Shown here one piece after another: positions 45,009 through 53,070 of a stretch of DNA of 64,000 nucleotides; position 1 is the stretch's first letter, and each line of letters begins with the position of its first letter. The position numbers and the translations under genes were made by a program. Origin of the DNA: Lautropia mirabilis (GTDB lineage Bacteria > Pseudomonadota > Gammaproteobacteria > Burkholderiales > Burkholderiaceae_E); assembly GCF_900637555.1 (NCBI RefSeq), contig NZ_LR134378.1:1436001-1500000 (forward strand), in the 5' to 3' direction. The notes under the pieces were generated by a model. That model did no database searches, was not told the DNA's origin, and saw only the letters and a program-made list of their open reading frames with translations.

Positions 45009-45431
45009 GGGCAGGCGGGCAGCAGGCCTCGGGCGGGGCGGATGCTGCGCCCTTCATTTTGCACCAGGGTACGGGTGTGTAACGGCATTCTTGCGCCTGT
45101 AAGGTTTTGCCGTGAAGGCGGCCTTCCCTGGGGCCTTGGCGACGGTCGGAGGGGGTCAAGGCCGTAGAATGCGGGGAAACGCTCCGGCTGCTGCCCTGCG
45201 CTCATCCATGGCCATGCCACGGAGCCAGGGGCAATCCGGGCGGGGGCCGCCGTGTGTGACGGATGTCACGCCGGCAGATGTCGGGGCATAGGTGCCGGAC
45301 CATGAGCCTGGGCATTCCCGGATAATAATCAACCCGCTGCCGCTTCCGGTCGTCCCGTCCGGCAGCCTTTCTTCGTTGCGGACTTCCCACCGTTGAATCC
45401 ACACGCTGCCACGCCCGTCTCGCCGGGCTTC
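45009..45431. other. Divergent intergenic region before the polysaccharide export genes
   Basis: About 420 bases between the leftward flavoprotein gene and the rightward wzm. It contains a TAGAAT hexamer at 45165-45170, a CRP-like site at 45255-45270 and a GATAAT hexamer at 45321-45326. No JUMPstart/ops element is visible. Confidence 0.5.
45255..45270 (+). promoter_or_regulatory. CRP-like site upstream of wzm
   Basis: TGTGACGGATGTCACG matches the CRP consensus TGTGA-N6-TCACA at nine of ten bases. The GATAAT hexamer at 45321-45326 would give a start near 45333, placing this site at about -70.5, a recognised class I position. Whether this organism has a CRP homologue cannot be seen here. Confidence 0.4.
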
Positions 45432-46223
45432 ATGGTGTCCACACTGCTGCGGCACCGCACGCTCATCCTGCAGATGGCCCGGCGCGAGATCGTCGCCCGC
45501 TATCGCGGCTCGGTCATGGGCGTGTTCTGGTCCCTGCTCAACCCGCTGCTCATGCTGGTGGTCTACACCTTCGTCTTCTCGGTGGTGTTCAAGGCCCGCT
45601 GGCATACCGGGGCCCAGCAAAGCCATACCGACTTCGCCATCATCCTGTTTGTTGGCGTCATCGTGCACACGCTGTTCTCCGAGGTGGCCGGGCGGGCGCC
45701 GTCGCTCATCCTGGGCAACCCCAGCTACGTGAAGCGCGTCGTGTTCCCCTTGGAGATCCTGCCGGTCGTCAGCCTGCTTTCGGCGCTTTTCCAGGCTGGT
45801 GTCAGCATGGCGGTGCTGCTGGTGGCACTGCTCATCATGGAAGGCGGCATCCCGCTCACCGCACCGCTCATCGTGTTGGTGTGGCTGCCGCTCCTGCTCT
45901 TCTCGCTGGGGGCCAGCTGGTGGCTGGCCGCGCTGGGTGTCTACGTGCGCGACATTGCCCAGGCCATCGGCGTGGTGCTCACCATCATGCTGTTCGTCTC
46001 GCCGGCCTTCTTCTCCATCGAGGCCATTCCCGAGACCATGCGCCCGTGGGTCAAGCTCAACCCGCTCACGCTGCCCATGGTGCAGTCGCGTGACGTGCTC
46101 ATCTGGGGCAACCAGCCCGACTGGACCGAGTGGGGCATGTTCACCGCCGGCATGGCGCTGTTCGCCTGGCTGGGCTTTGTCTGGTTCCAGAGCATCCGCA
46201 AGGGGTTCGCCGATGTCCTCTGA
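45432..46223 (+). CDS. wzm: Polysaccharide ABC exporter permease (Wzm-like)
   Basis: A 263-residue ABC-2 type permease with six membrane segments. The N-terminal amphipathic block LILQMARREIVARYRGSVMGVFWS followed by NPLLMLVVYTFVF is characteristic of O-antigen/capsule exporters, as is the C-terminal KLNPLTLPMVQSRDVL. It forms the membrane channel for lipid-linked glycan with the ATPase encoded next. I prefer the ATG at 45432, which starts as homologues do; a TTG at 45393 would add 13 residues. The 3' end overlaps wzt by 11 bases. Confidence 0.9.
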   Translation: MVSTLLRHRTLILQMARREIVARYRGSVMGVFWSLLNPLLMLVVYTFVFSVVFKARWHTGAQQSHTDFAIILFVGVIVHTLFSEVAGRAPSLILGNPSYVKRVVFPLEILPVVSLLSALFQAGVSMAVLLVALLIMEGGIPLTAPLIVLVWLPLLLFSLGASWWLAALGVYVRDIAQAIGVVLTIMLFVSPAFFSIEAIPETMRPWVKLNPLTLPMVQSRDVLIWGNQPDWTEWGMFTAGMALFAWLGFVWFQSIRKGFADVL

Positions 46224-47820
46224 TACCCGTACCCCAGCCCGTGAGGGCAGTCCTGCCGCTGGCCATCCTGCTGATGTGGCCGACCCGGTCTTCGCCGGCC
46301 AGGCCGCCCCCGTGCCTGCCGAGCCCACGCTGGACAGCGATGTGGCCATCCGCGTGTCGGGCCTGTCCAAGTGCTTCCAGCTCTACGACGGCCCGGGCCA
46401 CCTGCTCAAGCAGCTGCTGATGGGCCGTCTGGCCCGTCTGGTGGGGCGCACCCCGCCGCAGTACTTCCGCGAGTTCTGGGCTCTGAAGGGGCTGGACTTC
46501 ACTGTGCGCCGGGGCGAGACCGTTGGCATCGTCGGCCGTAACGGCGCCGGCAAGAGCACGCTGCTGCAGATCCTGTGCGGCACGCTCACGCCCACTGCCG
46601 GTCAGGTCGACATCCGTGGCCGCGTGGCCGCGCTGCTGGAGCTGGGCGCGGGCTTCAATCCCGAGTTCTCCGGACGCGAGAACGTCTACCTCAATGGGGC
46701 CATCCTGGGTATCAGCCGAGAGGAAATCTCCCGGCGCTTTGCCGATATCGAAGCCTTTGCCGACATCGGCGAGTTCATCGATCGGCCCGTCAAGTCGTAC
46801 TCGTCCGGCATGTACGTGCGGCTGGCCTTTGCCGTCTCGGCCTGCGTCGAGCCCGACGTGCTGATCGTCGACGAGGCTCTGGCCGTGGGGGACGCCAAGT
46901 TCCAGGCCAAGTGCTTCCGCCGGTTCGAGGAGCTGGTCTCGCGCGGCACCACCATCCTGCTGGTCACCCATTCCACCGAGCAGATCACCCGTCACTGTGA
47001 CCGCGCCATCCTGCTGGAAGGCGGCGTGGTGCACCAGGAGGGGCCTCCCAAGGACGTGGCCAACACCTATCTGGACCTGCTCTTCGGCGTGCAGCGCAAG
47101 GTCGAGGACACGAAGAAGGCCGGGAAGGGGGATGATGCCAAGGACGGCAAGACTGCCGCTGGCGGCGCCCTGCAGACGGATCAGGATCGGGGCGATGCGC
47201 AGGGGGCGGTCGAGCAGGAAGAGGGCACGGCGGCTTCGGCCGGGCACGACGGTGCGTCTGCCGCTCATGCTGTTGCCCGTGGCCGCAACACATCTCCGCT
47301 GTCGCTGCTGCCCGTGGGCCATCCGCCCGGCCGCTTCGAGGAGCGCCCTGGCTACAACAGTGATGAATACCGCTGGGGCAGCCGTGAAGTCGAGATTGTC
47401 GACTTCATGGTCACCACCAACGGTGTGGACCACACCGTGCGCCTCAACACCGGCGAACAGGTGATGGTGGTGGCCTGGGTGCGGTTCCGTGTGGACGTAC
47501 CGGCTCCCATCTATGGCCTCACCATCAAGACGCCCGACGGCGTGACCGTCTATGGCAGCAACTCGCGCGACTTCCCCGACGGCCCGGTCATGCAGCCGGC
47601 CAGGGCAGGACAGACCGTGCGCGTGGTCTTCTCGCTGGACCTGCGCATCGGCGCCGGCGACTTCCTGCTGTCGTTGGGCGTGGCCCAGGAGATCGGCGGC
47701 GGAGAGGTCGAGCCGCTGGACCGGCGCTACGACAGCATCCTGATGCACGTCAGCCGGCAGTCCCGCTGCTACGGTCTGGCAGATTTCGACATGCGTGTGG
47801 ACATTCAGGCAGACACATGA
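46213..47820 (+). CDS. wzt: Polysaccharide ABC exporter ATPase with C-terminal glycan-binding domain (Wzt-like)
   Basis: A 535-residue ATPase. Walker A is GRNGAGKST at residues 108-116, the signature is YSSGMYVRLAF, and VLIVDEALAVGDAKFQ is Walker B. After the nucleotide-binding domain comes a Lys/Ala/Asp/Gln-rich linker of about 70 residues. The C-terminal ~150 residues are a beta-rich Wzt_C domain (EVEIVDFMVTTNG to ADFDMRVDIQ). That domain in O-antigen exporters recognises the modified non-reducing end of the finished chain, so a terminating enzyme is expected nearby. The first ~40 residues are an extra Ala/Pro-rich extension. The stop overlaps the next gene by four bases. Confidence 0.92.
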   Translation: MSSDTRTPAREGSPAAGHPADVADPVFAGQAAPVPAEPTLDSDVAIRVSGLSKCFQLYDGPGHLLKQLLMGRLARLVGRTPPQYFREFWALKGLDFTVRRGETVGIVGRNGAGKSTLLQILCGTLTPTAGQVDIRGRVAALLELGAGFNPEFSGRENVYLNGAILGISREEISRRFADIEAFADIGEFIDRPVKSYSSGMYVRLAFAVSACVEPDVLIVDEALAVGDAKFQAKCFRRFEELVSRGTTILLVTHSTEQITRHCDRAILLEGGVVHQEGPPKDVANTYLDLLFGVQRKVEDTKKAGKGDDAKDGKTAAGGALQTDQDRGDAQGAVEQEEGTAASAGHDGASAAHAVARGRNTSPLSLLPVGHPPGRFEERPGYNSDEYRWGSREVEIVDFMVTTNGVDHTVRLNTGEQVMVVAWVRFRVDVPAPIYGLTIKTPDGVTVYGSNSRDFPDGPVMQPARAGQTVRVVFSLDLRIGAGDFLLSLGVAQEIGGGEVEPLDRRYDSILMHVSRQSRCYGLADFDMRVDIQADT

Positions 47821-49919
47821 GCTACCAGAAAGACGCAGATTACAACCTGTACTTCCGTCCGGGGGCCGAGGCCTTCGGCTATTCGGAAGGCGCCGAGGCC
47901 GAACAGCGGCTGCTCGACATCGTGGAAGGTCTGGACGACCGCAGCACCTTTGCGCCCGGTTATCTCGAGAACATCGTCGACTGGTCCACCCGCTACCACT
48001 TCAGCCGGGCACGGCACTGTCTGGTGCGCCCGCTGGATATCGGCCCCCAGGACCGCGTGCTGGAGCTGGGCTGCGGCACCGGCGCCATCACCCGTTACCT
48101 GGGTGAGACCGGTGCACAGGTCACGGCCGTGGAAGGCAGCCTGGCCCGCGCCCGTGTGGCGGCCGCTCGATGTGCCGACCTGCCCAATGTCACCGTCATT
48201 GCCGATGACCTTCAGGCTGTGGACGTGGAAGGCCAGTACGACTGGGTGACGCTGATCGGTGTGCTGGAATATGCCGCCGCCTATTCCGGGGCACCGGATC
48301 CTTACCAGTCCTACCTGGCGGCAGCGGTGCGTCACCTCAAGCCGGGGGGCCGGCTGGTGGTGGCCATCGAGAACCAGCTGGGCCTGAAGTATTTCAACGG
48401 CTGCGGGGAAGATCACCTGGGCAAGCCGTTCTCCGGCATCCAGGATCTCTACCAGAAGACGGGTGGGCCGCGCACCTTCGGGCGTCAGGCGCTTTCGCAG
48501 GTGCTGGCCCGTGCCGGTCTGGAACAGCAGCAGTGGCTGTATCCGTATCCGGACTACAAGGTCCCCAGCATCGTGCTGACCGATGCGGCGCTGAAGCACC
48601 CCGACTTCAACGCCTTCGACCTGCTGCTGCGCAACGACAGCGAAGACTACAACGACAACCGTCATCGCGTCTTCGATGAGGCCCTGGTCAACCGCGTTCT
48701 GGAAGAGAACGGTCTGCTGGGTGACTTCAGCAACTCCTTCCTGGTGGTGGCTCAGCACCCCCTGCCGGTCGAGAAGGCAGCAGGGAAGGGCAAGGGCCGA
48801 AATGCCCGCGCTGCCTCGGGCAAACCGGCCGCTGCTGCACCCTGGCAGCCCGCTGCCCTGGCCTGGACCTTTGCGGCCGTTCACCGTCATCGGGGCATGG
48901 CCACCGAGACCCGCTTCATTCCGCAGGCACAGGGCGGGATCCGCGTCACCAAACGCCGCATCCTGCCCGATGAACCCGTATCCCTGCCGCTGGCTGACGG
49001 GCACACCATCACGCTGGAAACTGCCGATTCCGACTACTTCCCGGGTCGTCAGCTGGCCTGGCGCGCTCTGGTCGCCCATGTGCGCGAAGGCAACGTGCCG
49101 GCCATGGTCGAGGCATTGCGTCCCTGGTGCGAGACCCTCCTGTCTTCTGCTGAAGTCGGCACCTCGCCTTTGCTGGCTGCGGCATCGGAGCAGGGGGCTG
49201 ATGCCGCAGGGACCACAGGGGAGTCCACCGAGGCCGTCCCGGACGCAGGTGCTGCAGGATATGCCCCTGGTGCGGCAGGCATTGGCGAGCGTGGTCGCCC
49301 GCTGCGCCAGCTGGTGCTGCCCGGCAACCTGATGGACATGGTGCCTTTCAACATCCTGATCAACGAAGGCACGGGACGCCAGCAGATCATCGACCAGGAG
49401 TGGGTGGTGTCCTGCCCGGTTCCGGCTGGCTGGGTACTCACGCGCGGCGTCATGCACAGTCTGCAGGTTGGCCTGGTCCCGCGAGACACCCTGGGCTCCA
49501 TTCCCAGGGTCGTCATCGCCCTGGCCGATCGCTGTGGCTACTATGCGACGCCCGAAGATGTCCAGCAATGGCTGGCACTGGAAGAGACCTTCCTGATGGC
49601 TGTTTCGGTGCGTGCCGTCAGCCACGGCCTCTATACTGGCACCCGCCGGCCGGTGCCCATGGTGCTGGACAGCCTGGCTGCTCAGGGAACCGAACTGCAC
49701 GAACAGCGGCAGCGGGCCCAGGCGGCCGAAGAGAATGCCCAGGTGCTGCGCCAGCAGCTGGCAGAGTGCAGCCAGGAACTGACCGATGGCCTGAAGCGTA
49801 TCGACGCCAGCCGGCAGAAGATCGAGGAACTGGAAGCCCAGGTCCAGACGCTGCTGCATTCACGCAGCTGGCGCTGGTCCGAATGGCTGCGCAACCTGCG
49901 CCGCCGTTGTCGCATCTGA
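47817..49919 (+). CDS. Methyltransferase with kinase-like middle domain and coiled coil (possible WbdD-like chain terminator)
   Basis: A 700-residue protein overlapping wzt by four bases. Residues ~55-250 are a class I SAM methyltransferase with motif I VLELGCGTG at 81-89 and an ENQLGLKYFNG segment. The middle part contains LPGNLMDMVPFNILI and then IIDQEW, which resemble the D-x-x-P-x-N and metal-binding Asp motifs of kinase-like folds. The last ~75 residues are a heptad-rich coiled coil ending SRSWRWSEWLRNLRRR. Methyltransferase, kinase and coiled coil in that order is the plan of WbdD, which caps O-antigen chains and sets their length. The kinase assignment is an inference from short motifs. 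Two disordered inserts lie near residues 320-340 and 445-485. Confidence 0.6.
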   Translation: MSYQKDADYNLYFRPGAEAFGYSEGAEAEQRLLDIVEGLDDRSTFAPGYLENIVDWSTRYHFSRARHCLVRPLDIGPQDRVLELGCGTGAITRYLGETGAQVTAVEGSLARARVAAARCADLPNVTVIADDLQAVDVEGQYDWVTLIGVLEYAAAYSGAPDPYQSYLAAAVRHLKPGGRLVVAIENQLGLKYFNGCGEDHLGKPFSGIQDLYQKTGGPRTFGRQALSQVLARAGLEQQQWLYPYPDYKVPSIVLTDAALKHPDFNAFDLLLRNDSEDYNDNRHRVFDEALVNRVLEENGLLGDFSNSFLVVAQHPLPVEKAAGKGKGRNARAASGKPAAAAPWQPAALAWTFAAVHRHRGMATETRFIPQAQGGIRVTKRRILPDEPVSLPLADGHTITLETADSDYFPGRQLAWRALVAHVREGNVPAMVEALRPWCETLLSSAEVGTSPLLAAASEQGADAAGTTGESTEAVPDAGAAGYAPGAAGIGERGRPLRQLVLPGNLMDMVPFNILINEGTGRQQIIDQEWVVSCPVPAGWVLTRGVMHSLQVGLVPRDTLGSIPRVVIALADRCGYYATPEDVQQWLALEETFLMAVSVRAVSHGLYTGTRRPVPMVLDSLAAQGTELHEQRQRAQAAEENAQVLRQQLAECSQELTDGLKRIDASRQKIEELEAQVQTLLHSRSWRWSEWLRNLRRRCRI

Positions 49920-49980
49920 TCTCTGCCGCATCGGGGCCACGCCCCGGGGCGTCATCCCGAACAAGAACAAGCCCTGCTCG

Positions 49981-52920
49981 ATGAACGACATGGACTCCCT
50001 CCTTGCCCAAGTGCTTGCCTTCCGGCCCAACCGGCTGGTTCCTCCCTTCGACCTGCAGGGCCACATCCCGTTCGTGGCCTGGCTGGTAAAAGAACTCCAG
50101 CCCGCCACCTTCGTCCAGCTGGGTACCCAGTCGGGCAACCTCTACTTTGCTGCATGCCAGACCGTGGCCGAGAACAGCCTGCCTACCCGTTGCTGGGCCG
50201 TGGGCACCTGGCAGGCCGAAGAACTGGCACAGCGCCACAGCGTGCAGCAGGAAGCCGGCGCATCCGACTACAACCGCCAGCATTTCGGCGCCTTCTCCGG
50301 CCTGCTGCGCATGGGTGATGCCCAGGCCCTGCCTCGCTTTGCACCCGGCAGCATCGATCTGCTGCTGATCGATGGTCGCTACTCGCCCGAGACCGTACGC
50401 AACGAATACGAAAGCTGGCGTGACCGGCTCTCCGATCATGCCGTGGTGCTGCTGGTTGGCATCGAGCAGGCTGACAGCGGTGCGGCCGCTCTGTGGCTGC
50501 AGCTGCAACCCCAATATCCGCATCTGGCCTTTGCGCATGCCCAGGGTCTGGGTGTGCTGGCGGTGGGCGGGAACGTGCCGAAGGCCTTCCAGCAGGCGTT
50601 GCAGGCCTGCGCCACGCCCGAAGCCCGCAACCAGCTGGCCGGTGTGGCCGACATGCTGTTGGGGGCCCAGATACAGGCCGGCATGCAGGCACAGATCGAG
50701 GCACTCACTGCCCGGCTGGCCGAGCGTGATGAACAATGCGCCCAACTGCAGCGCACGCAGGCTGAACTGCAGCAGAAGCTGGATGGCCTCCAGCGGGTGG
50801 AAGAGGCCAGGCTGAAGGAACGTCTGACCGAAGCCAACCAGGCGCTGGAAGAAGCACGTGCCGCCCGACAGGCCTCGGACCAGCATGCTGCCGAGCTGCA
50901 TCACCTGGCCACCGCCCTGCAGCAGTCGCTGTGCTGGCGCATGACCGCCCCCATCCGCTGGGTGGGTACCCCCATCAACCGAACCCGCCAGAAAGTCGCC
51001 TTGGTGCGCCGCTCCATTGCCATGCGCGGGGGCGTCGGAAAGACCGCCAGCCAGGCCGTCAGCATCCTCAGGAACGAAGGCGTTCAGGGCCTGCAGGCAC
51101 GTATCAGCAACGCCGAGCGCCTGCTGAACGTGCCGGCCGCCGCTGCACAGGCTGCGTTGCTGCAACCGGGCGAAGATCCCTACCACGGCTGGCTGCGTCT
51201 CTACGACCCCACCGACAAGGCCACCATGGCGGCCCTGGGCCAGAAGATCGAGGACCTGGGCATCACCACCACCTTCTCGGTCGTCATGCCCGTCTATAAC
51301 CCGCCGCTGGACTACCTGCGCCAGGCCATCGAATCCGTGCAGGCCCAGGTCTATCCGCACTGGGAAATCTGCATCGCCGACGATGCCTCGCCCAATGCCG
51401 CCGTGCGTGAACTGCTGACCGAGCTGGCCGCCCAGGATCCGCGCATCAAGCTCGTCTTCCGCGAAAAGAACGGCCATATCTCGGCAGCTACCAATTCGGC
51501 GCTGGAAATCGCCACCGGCGACTACATCGCGCTGATGGACAACGACGACCTGCTGCCGCCGCATGCCCTGGCCTACATGGCGCTGGCTGCCCACCAGCAT
51601 CCGCAGGCCGGCCTCATCTACTCCGACGAAGACAAGGTCACCGAAGACAACGTGCGCCAGGCGCCGTACTTCAAGTGCCAGTTCAACTACGAACTCTTCC
51701 TGTCGCAGAACATGATCAGCCACTTCGGCGTCTACCGCCGCAGTGTGCTCGAAGAGATCGGGGGATTCCGCGTCGGCTACGAAGGCGCCCAGGACTGGGA
51801 TCTGGCCCTGCGCGTCATCGAGAAGGTTGGCCCCGAGAACATCGTCCACGTGCCGCGCGTGCTCTACCACTGGCGCATCTTTCCCGGCAGCACCGCGCTG
51901 GCACTGGAAGAGAAGGACTACGCCCTCAAGGCCCAGATCGAATCCATCACCTCGCACCTGCAACGCATCGGCAAGCCCGACACCCAGGTCTATCCGGCTC
52001 CCGGCATCCCGGGCCTGCTGCGCATCAAGCACCGACTGCCCGATCCGCTGCCGCTCGTCAGCATCGTCATCCCCACCCGTGACCGGGTCGAGCTGCTGTC
52101 CATGTGCGTCAATTCCATCCTGGAAAAGACCGCCTACCCGAACTACCAGATCGTCGTCGTGGACAACGGCAGCACTGATGAGAAAGCGCTCGCCTACCTC
52201 GACAGCATCGCCAAGGACGAGCGCGTCAAGGTCATCCGTGCCGACATCCCGTTCAACTACTCTGCGCTCAACAACCTGGGGGTGGCGCAGACTGACGGCG
52301 AATACCTGGTGCTGATGAACAACGACATCGAGATCACCCAGACCGACTGGCTGGAAGAAATGCTGGCCTTTGCCTGCCAGCCCGATATCGGCTGCGTGGG
52401 CGCCCAGCTCTGGTATCCCAACAACACCCTGCAGCATGGCGGCGTCGTGCTGGGCATCGGTGGCGTGGCCTCCCACGCTCACAAGGGCATTCCGCGCGGC
52501 AACTTCGGCTACTTTGGCCGCGCCTCGGCCCATCAGATGTTCAGCGCCGTCACGGCCGCCTGCCTGATGATCCGGAAGAGCACCTACCAGGCCGTCGATG
52601 GCTTCGACGAGACCCTGAAGGTCGCCTACAACGACGTGGACTTCTGTCTGAAGGTCCGTGCCCAGGGGCTGCGCAACCTCTACAACCCCTTTGCCTCCTT
52701 CATCCATCACGAATCCGCCAGCCGGGGCAGTGACCAGGCAGGCAGCAACCAGCAGCGTCTGGCAGCCGAGGCTGCCATCATGAAGCAGCGCTGGGGCGCC
52801 CTCATCGCCGATGATCCGGCCTACAGCCCGAACCTCTCCCTGCTGGGGGACGACTTCTCCATGGCGTGGCCTTCGCGGGTGGCAGCACTGGACGTGTCGG
52901 TTGCGCCGGTTGCGTCGTGA
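49981..52920 (+). CDS. Fusion of methyltransferase-like domain, coiled coil and two GT2 glycosyltransferase domains
   Basis: A 979-residue protein. The first ~200 residues look like a class I methyltransferase-type fold (FVQLGTQSGNLYFAAC, then GSIDLLLIDGRYSPETV). A coiled coil follows (about 235-315) and ends in a CWRMTAPIRWVG motif like the membrane-proximal motif of many glycan enzymes. Two GT-A domains follow: the first from FSVVMPVYNP (about 428) with DNDD, the second from VSIVIPTRDR (about 692) with NNDIEI and a C-terminal NDVDFCLKVR. It probably adds two sugars, or one sugar repeatedly, to the exported glycan. The donors are unknown. Its ATG lies 61 bases after the preceding stop. Confidence 0.85.
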   Translation: MNDMDSLLAQVLAFRPNRLVPPFDLQGHIPFVAWLVKELQPATFVQLGTQSGNLYFAACQTVAENSLPTRCWAVGTWQAEELAQRHSVQQEAGASDYNRQHFGAFSGLLRMGDAQALPRFAPGSIDLLLIDGRYSPETVRNEYESWRDRLSDHAVVLLVGIEQADSGAAALWLQLQPQYPHLAFAHAQGLGVLAVGGNVPKAFQQALQACATPEARNQLAGVADMLLGAQIQAGMQAQIEALTARLAERDEQCAQLQRTQAELQQKLDGLQRVEEARLKERLTEANQALEEARAARQASDQHAAELHHLATALQQSLCWRMTAPIRWVGTPINRTRQKVALVRRSIAMRGGVGKTASQAVSILRNEGVQGLQARISNAERLLNVPAAAAQAALLQPGEDPYHGWLRLYDPTDKATMAALGQKIEDLGITTTFSVVMPVYNPPLDYLRQAIESVQAQVYPHWEICIADDASPNAAVRELLTELAAQDPRIKLVFREKNGHISAATNSALEIATGDYIALMDNDDLLPPHALAYMALAAHQHPQAGLIYSDEDKVTEDNVRQAPYFKCQFNYELFLSQNMISHFGVYRRSVLEEIGGFRVGYEGAQDWDLALRVIEKVGPENIVHVPRVLYHWRIFPGSTALALEEKDYALKAQIESITSHLQRIGKPDTQVYPAPGIPGLLRIKHRLPDPLPLVSIVIPTRDRVELLSMCVNSILEKTAYPNYQIVVVDNGSTDEKALAYLDSIAKDERVKVIRADIPFNYSALNNLGVAQTDGEYLVLMNNDIEITQTDWLEEMLAFACQPDIGCVGAQLWYPNNTLQHGGVVLGIGGVASHAHKGIPRGNFGYFGRASAHQMFSAVTAACLMIRKSTYQAVDGFDETLKVAYNDVDFCLKVRAQGLRNLYNPFASFIHHESASRGSDQAGSNQQRLAAEAAIMKQRWGALIADDPAYSPNLSLLGDDFSMAWPSRVAALDVSVAPVAS

Positions 52921-53032
52921 ACCCGCACGGCAGGCCCCGCGTCAGACGCCTTCCGGGCTGGCGCGGGCCTGCGGATTCTTGCAGGGCTGCATGACGAAAG
53001 ACGTGCGTGTCAGCCCTGAGTAAGGGGCACTG

Positions 53033-53038
53033 TACAAT
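53033..53038 (+). promoter_or_regulatory. Candidate -10 element before the DUF2142-type gene
   Basis: TACAAT matches the -10 consensus at five of six positions, 32 bases before the ATG at 53071. A hairpin (AGGGCTG 52983-52989 with CAGCCCT 53011-53017) lies just upstream and could end the preceding transcript. No good -35 is visible. Confidence 0.35.
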
Positions 53039-53070
53039 CCGGTCAGTCTCGTTACAAAGCTGATCGGGCC

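Noticed and set aside
45393-45431. TTG start for wzm adding 13 residues
   Set aside because: No ribosome binding site, and homologous permeases begin at the segment encoded from 45432; kept only as an alternative.
49618-52710. Minus-strand open frame of about 1030 codons under the glycosyltransferase fusion
   Set aside because: Antisense to a protein with clear GT2 motifs; no independent start signal or domain.
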